The translations under genes and the position numbers were made by a program. 64,000 nucleotides of DNA, taken from contig CAJMQQ010000006.1 in assembly GCA_905215625.1 (NCBI GenBank), forward strand, positions 7,614 to 71,613, read 5' to 3'. This DNA comes from an uncultured bacterium (GTDB lineage Bacteria > Bacillota > Clostridia > Lachnospirales > Lachnospiraceae). The stretch's first letter is position 1; every line of letters begins with the position of its first letter. The notes under the pieces were generated by a model. It did not search any database and was not told the DNA's origin. It worked only from the letters and a program-made list of their open reading frames with translations. Below are positions 24,941-33,788 of the stretch, one piece after another.

Positions 24941-25915
24941 TCAGGGGTTCCAGCCGTCTTCTCCTGAAAGGACCGCTTTCTTCGAAAAATGCCCTGCTTC
25001 CTGCTTCGTCAGGCTGCGCACCCAGGCCGGACGGTACTCCATACTGGATCCAGAACCAGTATTCTGATATTCTGCAAACAATACGGTTTCCCTGGCAGGA
25101 ATTTTGTCCCAGTCATGCCAGCCTTCCCGACAGATATGGCCGCCCAGTTCACTGTTTAAAATCACTGTTTTGGCAAAATCCCTCCATGGGCGTCCCAGAT
25201 AAACGGTTTCCGGGGGACAATCGCTGGTAAACCGGCAATTGTGGAATACATAACCGTATTCCTGGCCTTCCGGTGTCGATGCAGCGGTTACATAACCGTT
25301 TATCTCCTGGCCGGTATTTACAGAGAACAACTCGCAGTTTTCAAAGTAAGCCGTTGCACTGCCAAAAATAAAGTCGACTTCTCCCCGAATCAGGCAGTTC
25401 CGGTAATAATGGCGGCCGTTGATTCTAGGCGCGTACTGCTTTGGCCCGATAAATCCGTTTTTCTCTATCTCTTTTGGCGGCAAAGGACCGGTAAACAGCG
25501 TATCCTGGTTGGCCAAAAGACGGCAGCCGTCAAACAGCAGCCGATCGCCGTCTGCATACAGCGCCACTGCCTGGCCTACGTCTTTTCCAGGTCCGGCAGT
25601 ATTTTCAATGGTAAGATGCCTGACCGTAACGTCATGGGCATCTATCAGCACAGTATAGGTCCGAAACGTCCCCCGCTTCATCCCGTCTTCCATTTCCATC
25701 CTGGCATACAGACCGCCGGTGATTACCGTATCTCTGGCGTCTTCGCCTTCCAGAATCAAATAAGGAGAGGTAATCTCTGCCCGTTCTTCATAAATTCCTT
25801 TTTTTATGAATATGGTTACCCAGTCTTTGTTGTCAGAAGGAACGAAAGCCAGCGCCTCTGTCACAGAAGAAACGTCTCCTGTTCCATCTTTTGCCACAAT
25901 AATGTTCTGTCCCAT
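24941..25915 (-). CDS. Pectinesterase-like carbohydrate esterase (CE8), apparently cytoplasmic
   Basis: CE8 enzymes remove methyl groups from the galacturonate units of pectin. The 324-residue right-handed beta-helix protein shows the family motifs AVALYADGDRLLFDGCRLL with NQDTLFTG (active Gln and Asp), GEVDFIFGSATAYFENC (active Asp) and YLGRPWRDFAKTV (active Arg). No signal peptide is present: it begins MGQNIIVAKDGTGDVSSV, so it probably acts on imported oligosaccharides. It starts two bases after the cobalamin adenosyltransferase stop, on the same strand. The link with the pectin locus about 32 kb away is inferred. Confidence 0.9.
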   Translation of the reverse strand: MGQNIIVAKDGTGDVSSVTEALAFVPSDNKDWVTIFIKKGIYEERAEITSPYLILEGEDARDTVITGGLYARMEMEDGMKRGTFRTYTVLIDAHDVTVRHLTIENTAGPGKDVGQAVALYADGDRLLFDGCRLLANQDTLFTGPLPPKEIEKNGFIGPKQYAPRINGRHYYRNCLIRGEVDFIFGSATAYFENCELFSVNTGQEINGYVTAASTPEGQEYGYVFHNCRFTSDCPPETVYLGRPWRDFAKTVILNSELGGHICREGWHDWDKIPARETVLFAEYQNTGSGSSMEYRPAWVRSLTKQEAGHFSKKAVLSGEDGWNP

Positions 25916-25917
25916 CG

Positions 25918-26403
25918 CTATACGTTTTCCAGGCGGACAATGGTATCTGCCTCTTCTTTTAACTCTTCCGGAAGCACTGTTCCGGTCAGCACCAGGCTCA
26001 TGGTCTCTTCCCGTCCAGACAACAGCTTTTGAATCTCTTCCAAAGGGACAATATTTTGATCCACCAGTCCCAGCACGCCATCCAGAATCAGGATGTCACA
26101 TTCCCCGGTTGCCATTACCTTTTTTGCAAAATTCAGTCCATTCTGGATATTCATGAACTCCCTGCTCTTTGCTTCTTCACTTAGCTTTGCAAAAGACTCC
26201 GCTGACTTTTCAAAACGGAAAATCTGCAGTTCCGGCTCCAGGCGGGTATAGACTGCCATTTGTTCTTCGTCCAGGCTGCCCTGAAGAAACTGGATCAGCA
26301 CGGCTGTCTTTCCATTGGCAACCGCGCTTAATCCCTTGCCCAGAGCCATGGCAGTTTTCCCTTTTCCAGGACCGTAGATAATTTGCATATATCCCTTTTG
26401 CAT
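25918..26403 (-). CDS. Cob(I)alamin adenosyltransferase (CobO/BtuR type)
   Basis: The enzyme transfers the adenosyl group of ATP to reduced corrinoids, forming the coenzyme form of B12. The 161-residue protein has a P-loop close to its N-terminus (IIYGPGKGKTAMALG) and the later motifs IQFLQG and CDILILDGVLGLVDQ, as in BtuR/CobO. ATG 26403 is chosen over upstream extensions because GAGGTG precedes it and the P-loop then starts near residue 9. It lies directly before the CE8 gene. B12-dependent enzymes are not in this window, but a cobalamin-type riboswitch is. Confidence 0.85.
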   Translation of the reverse strand: MQKGYMQIIYGPGKGKTAMALGKGLSAVANGKTAVLIQFLQGSLDEEQMAVYTRLEPELQIFRFEKSAESFAKLSEEAKSREFMNIQNGLNFAKKVMATGECDILILDGVLGLVDQNIVPLEEIQKLLSGREETMSLVLTGTVLPEELKEEADTIVRLENV

Positions 26404-26490
26404 CGTTCTGTCACCTCGTATTTTTCTGCACCTTTTCTTGATGCCAGTTTGCCTAATAATAGCATAATTCCTATGTAAATGCAAGAATTC

Positions 26491-27117
26491 CTATTCTGCC
26501 ACTTCCAGTTTGCTGATGGAAACCTCGTAAGCCACCCGCTTTTCACACTGAGTTTCATTCAGCTTTTTGGTGTATTCCCTGCTCTGAACCCGTCCCCACA
26601 CCTGGACTCTGGTTCCCACTTCAAATCCAGACGCATATCTGGCATTTCTTCCCCAGGCAATACAGGGAATGTAGTCGGATTTGCCGTAAGGCCGGTTAAC
26701 TGCCAGCAGGAGGTCTGCAATTTCCCTGCCCAGCGGCGTCTTTCTGTACACCGGCAGTTTGCAGATATAACCGTCCAAGAAAATCTGGTTAGTCTTGGTA
26801 TAATCGGTAAATTCTTCCATAAAGCTGATTTCCCTTACAAAGACGGACAACACCAGGCGGTTTTTCGCCCCTTCATGGCGGTTGTAGGAACGGAACTGGC
26901 CAATGGCTTCCACTGTACATCCACGATAATCCTTTTCTACATCCAGAAGGCGCTCAGAAACCATCAGGGGAATTACGTCTGCCTGTTCGCTGAGCCGGTT
27001 TACAGACAAATCCACCATATAGAATCCTTCTCCAAATACTTCATGGCTGAATGTGAACCCGGATACGATGGTTCCAATGACGCTGACCTTATTGTTTTCA
27101 ATTACTTTTTCTGACAT
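26491..27117 (-). CDS. SSB-like protein with two OB folds
   Basis: The 208-residue protein resembles single-stranded-DNA-binding proteins, but two OB-fold units appear in tandem. Residues about 5-100 begin NNKVSVIGTIVSGFTFSHEV. Residues about 110-200 begin TNQIFLDGYICKLPVYRKTPLGREIADLLLAVNR and continue with IPCIAWGRNARYASGFEVGTRVQVWGRVQSREY. The second unit is the clearer SSB match. There is no acidic tail ending in the usual DDDIPF. It may be a specialised SSB paralogue rather than the replication SSB. It stands between the adenosyltransferase and typA as its own unit. Confidence 0.8.
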   Translation of the reverse strand: MSEKVIENNKVSVIGTIVSGFTFSHEVFGEGFYMVDLSVNRLSEQADVIPLMVSERLLDVEKDYRGCTVEAIGQFRSYNRHEGAKNRLVLSVFVREISFMEEFTDYTKTNQIFLDGYICKLPVYRKTPLGREIADLLLAVNRPYGKSDYIPCIAWGRNARYASGFEVGTRVQVWGRVQSREYTKKLNETQCEKRVAYEVSISKLEVAE

Positions 27118-27199
27118 AGTATTTCTCCTCTTCTCTACTTACATTTACTTATCGCACATAGTAAATTTATGTGGAAAAGGATAATTTTATGAAGAATAT

Positions 27200-27240
27200 A
27201 AAAAAGAATCCTGAAGAAGTTCTCGACAGAATTCTTTTTT
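27200..27240 (-). terminator. Terminator of typA
   Basis: AAAAAAGAAT and CAGAATTCTTTTTT regions form a stem of about 13 bp with one mismatch and end in a run of T on the minus strand. It lies 30 bases after the typA stop. Confidence 0.8.
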
Positions 27241-27269
27241 ATTAAGCGATAATTGTCTCTTTTTGCAGA

Positions 27270-29099
27270 TTATTTCTTAAAAGAAGCTCTCTTTCTCAAC
27301 ATTGGATCCAGAATCTTTTTGCGGATTCGAAGGCTCTTTGGAGTAATTTCCAGAAGTTCATCAGTATCAATAAACTCCAGACACTGCTCTAAACTCATTA
27401 CCTTAGGCGGAGTTAAACGGAGCGCGTCGTCTGCGCTGGAAGAACGGGTATTGGTCAGCTTCTTGGTCTTGCAGACATTGATTTCAATATCCTCTGCCTT
27501 TGGATTCTGGCCTACTACCATACCGGAATATACTTTTTCGCCAGGCCCAATAAACAGAATGCCTCTCTCTTGAGCATTGTAAAGTCCGTAAGTAATGGCT
27601 TCTCCTGCCTCGAATGCAATCAGGGATCCGGTCGGACGGTAGGTTAAATCTCCCTTGTAAGGGCCATAACCGTCAAACATGGTATTTAAGATACCATTTC
27701 CCTTGGTATCGGTCATAAATTCGCCTCTGTATCCAATCAGACCTCTGGACGGAATGGAAAATTCCAGTCTGGTATAGCCGCCAGACACTGGACTCATACC
27801 CTGAAGTTCGCCCTTTCTAGAGGTCAGCTTCTGGATAACTGCTCCGGTAAATTCATCCGGAACATCTACATAAGCGATTTCCATTGGCTCCTGCTTCTGG
27901 CCTCTCTCATTGTATTTATAGATAACCTCTGCCTTGCTGACTGCAAACTCAAAGTTTTCACGACGCATATTTTCAATCAGAACAGACAGATGCAGCTCGC
28001 CTCTTCCAGATACCTTAAAGCAGTCCGGAGAATCGGTTTCTTCTACACGGAGGCTGACATCTGTATTTAACTCTCTGAACAGACGCTCTCTGATATGACG
28101 GGAGGTAATATACTTTCCTTCCTGTCCGGCTAACGGGCTGTCATTTACCATAAAGTACATGGAAATGGTAGGCTCTGAAATCTTCTGGAATGGAATCGGA
28201 TCTGGAGTATCAACTGCGCAGATGGTGTCTCCGATGTGGATATCCGGAATACCGGAAATGGCCACAATAGAACCTACGTTGGCTTCTTTTACTTCCACGC
28301 GGTTTAAGCCGTCAAACTCGTACAGTTTGCCGATTTTAATCTTTTTAAACTTGTCCGGATCGTGATGATTAACCAGAACACACTCCTGATTGATACGGAG
28401 TACGCCGTTATCTACCTTGCCTACGCCGATACGTCCTACATATTCATTGTAGTCAATGGTGCTGATTAACGTCTGGAGAGGCGCTTCTGGATCGCCTTCC
28501 GGAGCTGGAATGTAGTCGATAATGGTCTCAAATAAAGGCGTCATATCTACATTTTCGTCTTCTAAGTTTTTCTTTGCATAGCCGTCTCTTGCAGATGCAA
28601 AAATAAATGGGCACTCCAACTGCTCGTCAGAAGCATCCAGATCCATAAACAGCTCTAAAATCTCATCGATTACTTCGTTTGGTCTTGCTTCTGGACGGTC
28701 AATCTTATTGATGCAGACGATTACGTATAAATCCAGTTCTAATGCTTTCTTTAATACGAACTTGGTCTGGGGCATTGCGCCCTCATAAGCGTCTACTACT
28801 AAAATAACGCCGTTTACCATCTTTAAGACACGCTCTACCTCGCCGCCGAAATCGGCATGACCTGGGGTATCGATGATGTTAATCTTGGTTCCCTTATACA
28901 TAACTGCAGTATTCTTGGAAAGAATGGTGATGCCTCTCTCCCGTTCAATGTCATTGGAATCCATGACACGTTCTGCTACTTCCTGATTTGCCCTAAAAAT
29001 ACCGCTCTGCTTTAATAAATTATCTACCAAGGTCGTTTTGCCATGGTCTACGTGAGCGATAATTGCAATATTTCTTACATCTTCTCTCTTAATTTTCAT
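27270..29099 (-). CDS. typA: Ribosome-associated GTPase TypA/BipA
   Basis: TypA is a translational GTPase related to EF-G that helps ribosome assembly and stress or cold adaptation. The 609-residue protein has G1 AHVDHGKTTL, G2 RERGITI, G3 DTPGHADF and G4 NKID, followed by OB, EF-G-like and the TypA-specific C-terminal domain (TNTRSSSADDALRLTPPKVMSLEQCLEFI). Length and all motifs are standard. It has its own terminator and appears to be a single-gene unit. Confidence 0.96.
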   Translation of the reverse strand: MKIKREDVRNIAIIAHVDHGKTTLVDNLLKQSGIFRANQEVAERVMDSNDIERERGITILSKNTAVMYKGTKINIIDTPGHADFGGEVERVLKMVNGVILVVDAYEGAMPQTKFVLKKALELDLYVIVCINKIDRPEARPNEVIDEILELFMDLDASDEQLECPFIFASARDGYAKKNLEDENVDMTPLFETIIDYIPAPEGDPEAPLQTLISTIDYNEYVGRIGVGKVDNGVLRINQECVLVNHHDPDKFKKIKIGKLYEFDGLNRVEVKEANVGSIVAISGIPDIHIGDTICAVDTPDPIPFQKISEPTISMYFMVNDSPLAGQEGKYITSRHIRERLFRELNTDVSLRVEETDSPDCFKVSGRGELHLSVLIENMRRENFEFAVSKAEVIYKYNERGQKQEPMEIAYVDVPDEFTGAVIQKLTSRKGELQGMSPVSGGYTRLEFSIPSRGLIGYRGEFMTDTKGNGILNTMFDGYGPYKGDLTYRPTGSLIAFEAGEAITYGLYNAQERGILFIGPGEKVYSGMVVGQNPKAEDIEINVCKTKKLTNTRSSSADDALRLTPPKVMSLEQCLEFIDTDELLEITPKSLRIRKKILDPMLRKRASFKK

Positions 29100-29189
29100 A
29101 AGTTTACTTCCTTATATAAAACTGTTTTCTGCCACGGTTACCTAGTATAGCATCCGTTTTTCAGGAATGCAAGGTGTTTTGCCCAGGTT

Positions 29190-29879
29190 TTACGGAATTT
29201 CTTCAAAAATCAGGATCTCTTTTTCTAGATTTCCGTAATAAAGGCGGCACAGCGTCTGAATCTTTGCTTTTCCATTGGTTCCCTCTGTCAGCGCTGCTTT
29301 AAAAGACGGCGCGTCTTTTACCGGAACTAAAAACGTAAGCACTACTTTGTCGGTATACTGGATATCTAAGGTGGCAATTCCCCGTTCTGCTGCAATATAC
29401 TGGATCTTTCCCAGGCCGTTGTAATCGGTGTCTACCTGGATTTTTTCTGCCATCTTCTTTTCTACCAACACGCTTGCTTCCAGGCCTGCTTTTGCTGCTC
29501 CGGAATACGCTCTTACAAGGCCTCCTGTTCCCAGCAGTACGCCGCCAAAATACCTGGTTACCACTACGCAGAGATTGGTTACCTCCGCTCCGGATAATAC
29601 GTCCAGCATCGGCTTTCCGGCTGTCTGGCTGGGTTCCCCGTCGTCGCTGCACCGTTTTTTCTCTCCCCGTTCTCCAATCACATAGGCCCAGCAGTTATGT
29701 CTGGCATCCCAGTATTTTTTCCGCATTTCTTCTATAAAGGCAAGGGCCTCTTCCTCGCTTGTTACCGGACGGGTATTGGCAATAAAGCGGGATTTTTTCT
29801 CTGTCAGTTCTCCGCTGCCTCCCTGGTATAAAATTAAATAGGATTCCGGCCTTTTATCTGCCTGACTGGTTTCTCCCAT
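29190..29879 (-). CDS. YigZ/IMPACT family protein
   Basis: This 229-residue protein of the UPF0029/IMPACT family has the N-terminal domain motif KKSRFIANTRPVTSEEEA, then KYWDARHNCWAYVIG, DDGEPSQTAGKPML and VVVTRYFGGVLLGTGGLVRAY, and a C-terminal DUF1949-type domain. The family is thought to interact with the translation apparatus; its biochemical role is not settled. ATG 29879 is preceded by GGAGGGAG and matches family N-termini, so an upstream in-frame ATG is not used here. It faces away from the PBP gene. Confidence 0.9.
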   Translation of the reverse strand: MGETSQADKRPESYLILYQGGSGELTEKKSRFIANTRPVTSEEEALAFIEEMRKKYWDARHNCWAYVIGERGEKKRCSDDGEPSQTAGKPMLDVLSGAEVTNLCVVVTRYFGGVLLGTGGLVRAYSGAAKAGLEASVLVEKKMAEKIQVDTDYNGLGKIQYIAAERGIATLDIQYTDKVVLTFLVPVKDAPSFKAALTEGTNGKAKIQTLCRLYYGNLEKEILIFEEIP

Positions 29880-29953
29880 CGATTCTCCCTCCATTCTTCT
29901 CCCAGACAGTATACCAGAGAGTTCCTTACGGAACAATACCTATGAATCTTAAG

Positions 29954-29982
29954 TTGAATTAATTAGGATATTTTGCTATAAT
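29954..29982 (+). promoter_or_regulatory. Promoter of the class A PBP gene
   Basis: TTGAAT and a perfect TATAAT are separated by 17 bases. The PBP ribosome site AAAGGAGG follows about 10 bases after the -10. Confidence 0.75.
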
Positions 29983-30004
29983 GTACCGGTAAAGGAGGAT
30001 TTCC

Positions 30005-32722
30005 ATGAACTCGAATAATTACGGCAGAAAGGCCACTGAGCAGAATCTGAAGGCTGTCCGTTCCAAATCCCAGAAATATAAAACACGGATGATTCAGTTT
30101 ATTTCCCGAATGTTATTTATTTTCTGTCTGGCCATTGCAGTTACAGGCGTCAGCGCAGGTTTCGGCATGGTAAAAGGCATTATTGACAATGCTCCGGAAA
30201 TTGACCCCAACAGCTTCGGTCCCAGCGGTTTTGCCACCAAGGTATATGACAGCGCAGGTAATCTGACTGATACTCTTGTTATGGAAGGTTCCAACCGAGA
30301 GGCAGCCACCTATGAAGAGCTTCCCCAGGACTTAATCGATGCCTTCGTTGCCATTGAAGATTCCCGTTTCTGGGATCATAACGGAATTGATATCCGTTCT
30401 ATCCTGCGTGCGGCAGTAGGCGTGCTGACCAACGACAACCGGGGCGGCGGCTCTACCCTGACCCAGCAGCTGATTAAAAACAACGTCTTTAAAGGCGGAA
30501 ATGAAGCTACATTTGCTGCCAAGCTGGAGAGAAAGCTTCAGGAACAGTATCTGGCCGTCCAGTTAGAAAAGGCCCTTGGCCCTGACAAGACAAAGGCCAA
30601 ACAGAAAATTATTACCGATTATCTAAATACCATTAATTTAGGCAGCAATACCCTGGGAGTAAAGGTAGCCGCCAGACGGTATTTTAATAAGGAAGTATCG
30701 GATCTGACTTTATCGGAATGTACCGTACTTGCCGGTATTACCCAGAAGCCTACTTACTATAACCCGATTACCAATCCAGAACACAATGCGGAAAAACGCA
30801 AAGTCATCCTTCAGTACATGAAGGATCAGGACTATATTAGCGCTGATGAGCAGGAAGAAGCCCTGGCAGACAATGTGTATGACCGGATTCAGCAAAACAA
30901 CAATATGGTGATTGCCAATCAGGAATCCACCATGTACAGCTATTTTACAGATGAACTGACCGAACAGGTCCAGAAAGCTCTGATGGACAAGCTGGGATAT
31001 TCCGAAAGCCAGGCTTATAACCTGCTGTACGGCGGCGGTCTGACCATCTATACGACCCAGGATCCGAATATCCAGGCCATTGTAGATGAAGAGATCAACA
31101 ATCCAGAGAATTATGCAGCCGCTAAGTATTCTGTGGAATACCGTCTTTCTGTAACCCACGCCAATGGAGAGACCAAGCATTATTCCGAAGAAACCTTGAA
31201 AAAGTACCATAAGGAGGTGCTCCATGACGGTTACACCGGACTGTATGCTTCGGAAGATGAAGTGAACGCTGATATTGAGCAGTTTAAGGCTTATCTTCTG
31301 AAAGAAGGCGACGAAATCCTGGGCGAACGGATGCAGACTACTCTCCAGCCCCAGGCTTCCTTTGTAATCATGGATCAGGCCACCGGACAGGTAAAAGCCA
31401 TCAGCGGCGGCCGTGGAGAAAAGACTGCCAGTCTTACTTTGAACCGGGCCACCAATACCCTCCGTCAGCCTGGATCGACATTTAAAGTCATTACTGCCTT
31501 TGCTCCGGCTTTAGATGCCTGCGGCGCAACTCTTGGAACGGTTTACTACGACGCACCGTATACCGTCGGTACAAAGACTTTTAAAAACTGGTACAGCCAG
31601 GGTAAATACCAGGGCTATGCCAATATCCGCAGCGGTATTATTTTCTCTATGAATATCGTGGCAGTCCGGTGTCTGGTAGAGACGGTTACCCCTCAGTTAG
31701 GTGTAGAGTATGCAAAAAACCTGGGAATCACTTCCCTGACTTCTAATGACCTGAACCCTGCAACGGCTCTGGGCGGAATTACAGACGGCGTCTCCAATCT
31801 GGAGCTGACCGCTGCTTATGCTGCTATCGCCAATGGCGGCGTTTATACAGAACCTGTTTTCTTTACAAAGATTCTGGATCACAATGGAAAAATTTTACTG
31901 GACAACACGCCGGAAACCCATCGGGCTCTGAAGGATTCTACTGCCTTCCTGCTGACCGATGCCATGGCAGATTCCATGCGGACTGTCAGCAGTTTTGCAA
32001 GAGCGGGCGCAAGTATTTCTTCTACCAGTACACGGGCAAGACTGTCCGGTATGTCCGTTGCCGGCAAGAGCGGTACTACCTCTTCCAACAACGACATCTG
32101 GTTTGTAGGCTATACGCCTTATTATACTGCTGGTATCTGGGGCGGCTGTGACAACAACCAGTCTTTAAGCAGCAATGGAGGAACTAGCTTCCACAAGGAC
32201 ATCTGGCGGAAAATCATGGAACGGGTACATGAAGGATTGTCTGATCCTGGTTTTGCCGTTCCGGACAGTGTGGAAACTGCCCAGATCTGCCGTAAATCCG
32301 GCAAACTGGCTGTCAATGGCGTCTGCACCAATGACCCAAGAGGCAATGCTGTTTATACAGAATATTTTGCCAAAGGCACAGCGCCTACCGAAGTCTGCGA
32401 CAAACACGTTGTCGTAACAGTCTGCTCTGCTTCTGGCCAGAAACCTACTGAATTTTGTCCGGACCGCCAGTCCAGGGTATGTATGGCCCTGCCCCAGGAT
32501 GAGGAAGGAAGTACCGATGATTCCGCTTTTGGAATCCCTGGCTACTGCAATATCCATAATGGAGTCAACACCATCCTTCCTCCAATTAATCCAGACGGTT
32601 CTGCCCCGACAGACTCTTCTACGGATTCTTCTGTCGTAACCCCTATCGGGCCTGGTTACTCCCAGACCAATCCGGTCATTATCGGCACTATGCCGACAGA
32701 ATATGGCCCTGGAGTGAACTAA
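30005..32722 (+). CDS. Class A penicillin-binding protein (glycosyltransferase-transpeptidase)
   Basis: This bifunctional enzyme polymerises glycan strands and cross-links peptides of peptidoglycan. The 905-residue protein has one membrane anchor (about 32-58) and then a GT51 domain with IEDSRFWDHNGIDIRS and GGGSTLTQQLIKN. The transpeptidase domain has the catalytic PGSTFKV, the SMN triad and KSGTTSSN. After the transpeptidase come a Cys-containing region (residues about 760-850, with CRKSG, CTND, CDKH and CPDR) and a Ser/Thr/Pro-rich tail. Four to eight extracellular Cys are unusual and may form disulfides. It is followed by a large hairpin terminator. Confidence 0.94.
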   Translation: MNSNNYGRKATEQNLKAVRSKSQKYKTRMIQFISRMLFIFCLAIAVTGVSAGFGMVKGIIDNAPEIDPNSFGPSGFATKVYDSAGNLTDTLVMEGSNREAATYEELPQDLIDAFVAIEDSRFWDHNGIDIRSILRAAVGVLTNDNRGGGSTLTQQLIKNNVFKGGNEATFAAKLERKLQEQYLAVQLEKALGPDKTKAKQKIITDYLNTINLGSNTLGVKVAARRYFNKEVSDLTLSECTVLAGITQKPTYYNPITNPEHNAEKRKVILQYMKDQDYISADEQEEALADNVYDRIQQNNNMVIANQESTMYSYFTDELTEQVQKALMDKLGYSESQAYNLLYGGGLTIYTTQDPNIQAIVDEEINNPENYAAAKYSVEYRLSVTHANGETKHYSEETLKKYHKEVLHDGYTGLYASEDEVNADIEQFKAYLLKEGDEILGERMQTTLQPQASFVIMDQATGQVKAISGGRGEKTASLTLNRATNTLRQPGSTFKVITAFAPALDACGATLGTVYYDAPYTVGTKTFKNWYSQGKYQGYANIRSGIIFSMNIVAVRCLVETVTPQLGVEYAKNLGITSLTSNDLNPATALGGITDGVSNLELTAAYAAIANGGVYTEPVFFTKILDHNGKILLDNTPETHRALKDSTAFLLTDAMADSMRTVSSFARAGASISSTSTRARLSGMSVAGKSGTTSSNNDIWFVGYTPYYTAGIWGGCDNNQSLSSNGGTSFHKDIWRKIMERVHEGLSDPGFAVPDSVETAQICRKSGKLAVNGVCTNDPRGNAVYTEYFAKGTAPTEVCDKHVVVTVCSASGQKPTEFCPDRQSRVCMALPQDEEGSTDDSAFGIPGYCNIHNGVNTILPPINPDGSAPTDSSTDSSVVTPIGPGYSQTNPVIIGTMPTEYGPGVN

Positions 32723-32757
32723 ATGGAATAAACTAAAGTTTGCGTTTCGAATAAAAC

Positions 32758-32861
32758 AAAAAAGTCGGCTGACAACTCGTTTTGTACCGACCTCCAATCG
32801 CTAGATTTTTAGGTCTAACTTTTGGGGGTTGGTACATTTTTGGGTATCAACCGGCTTTTTT
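32758..32861 (+). terminator. Large nested palindrome and terminator after the PBP gene
   Basis: Outer arms AAAAAAGTCGG and CCGGCTTTTTT pair over 11 bases. Inner arms at 32784-32795 and 32824-32835 pair over 12 bases with G-U pairs, and a small TAGA/TCTA hairpin is at the apex. The final T tract makes it a good terminator, but at 104 bases it is far larger than usual. Confidence 0.7.
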
Positions 32862-32908
32862 ATATTATGGAAACGCTTTGATCCTATCAAGATACAAATA
32901 TACAATTA

Positions 32909-33295
32909 TTACCTGGCAGCTGCCGTATTTCTCCCAATCCACTTCTGGACTGTCGCTGCGCTGACTTTGACTGCTTCTGCAATTTTGTCTGCTGGCAGGC
33001 CCATTTCATTCAAAGATACTGCCGCTTCTTTTTTTGCTTTCAGTTCCCCTCGCTTTTCTCCTCGCTTTTCTCCTCGTTTTTCTCCGTATCGCTGGCCTTC
33101 ACTGAAAATCTGTTCCATCTCCTGGCACATACTCTCCACTCCTTCCCGGGTTTCCTTTAGCTCATAGACCCGTTTTGCTAAAATCCTACTATACTTCTTA
33201 TGGCGCAGATACAATTCTTTATCTTTATCCTTCTCCGGACTTTTATAACCAGCCGTATTTTTCACCTGACCAACTGTTCCCCTTTCAACTTGCAT
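32909..33295 (-). pseudogene. C-terminal remnant of an Rpn/PD-(D/E)XK-type nuclease gene
   Basis: The 128-residue frame ends with AAVSLNEMGLPADKIAEAVKVSAATVQKWIG, a tail typical of Rpn-type recombination-promoting nucleases. Before it lies GVESMCQEMEQIF followed by a repeated EKRGEKRGE segment encoded by 12-base repeats. The N-terminal nuclease domain, normally over 200 residues, is missing: only about 45 unfamiliar residues precede the match. So this is best read as a decayed leftover, although a short protein could still be made from ATG 33295. It follows the large palindrome and sits between the PBP and spoVA genes. Confidence 0.55.
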
Positions 33296-33418
33296 ATCGC
33301 GATTTCATGCCTTTTTTCATAATACCATCCGCTCAAACCATTTGCAAGTTTTCGACTTTTTAAAACTTTTTCAGACCTTCAGGGCGTTCTGTCTTCTGTT
33401 TCATTTGTATCAGCCGAA

Positions 33419-33772
33419 TCATTTCATTTTAGAGTTAAACAGCAGCGAACCCAGGTACCCGAATACCATGGCTCCGCAGATGCCTGCCGAACTGGCAGTC
33501 AGCCCTCCTTTAAAAATCCCAAGAAGTCCTTCTGTTTCTATTCCTTCTTTTACCCCTTTCCACAGAGTATTGCCAAATCCCAGAAGAGGTACTCCCGCTC
33601 CCTGACCGGCCCAGTCCAGAAATGGCTGATATACTCCAATGAACCCTAATATTGTACCGCTTACCACCAGAATGACCATGATCCTTCCCGGCATTAGTTT
33701 TGTTTTTTCCATTAAAATCTGTACCAGGGCGCAAATCGCTCCCCCTACTAAAAAAGCTTTGAAATAATCCAT
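33419..33772 (-). CDS. spoVAE: Stage V sporulation protein AE
   Basis: SpoVAE is a membrane component of the spore dipicolinic-acid channel. The 117-residue protein begins MDYFKAFLVGGAICALVQIL and has about four hydrophobic helices with the conserved QGAGVPLLGFGNTLWKGVKE and AGICGAMVFGYLGSLLF. ATG 33772, preceded by GAAGGGAA, is used; an open frame extends upstream through spoVAD in another register and is not real. It lies 16 bases after spoVAD. spoVAC, the usual third essential partner, is not found in this cluster. Confidence 0.93.
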   Translation of the reverse strand: MDYFKAFLVGGAICALVQILMEKTKLMPGRIMVILVVSGTILGFIGVYQPFLDWAGQGAGVPLLGFGNTLWKGVKEGIETEGLLGIFKGGLTASSAGICGAMVFGYLGSLLFNSKMK

Positions 33773-33788
33773 TTCTGATTCCCTTCTT

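Noticed and set aside
25241..26032. A 263-codon plus-strand frame
   Set aside because: It is antisense to the CE8 and adenosyltransferase genes, both well supported by motifs, and has no family features.
33040..33100. Tandem 12-base repeats as a possible minisatellite or array
   Set aside because: They encode EKRG units inside the Rpn-type remnant tail, where such charged repeats are usual.
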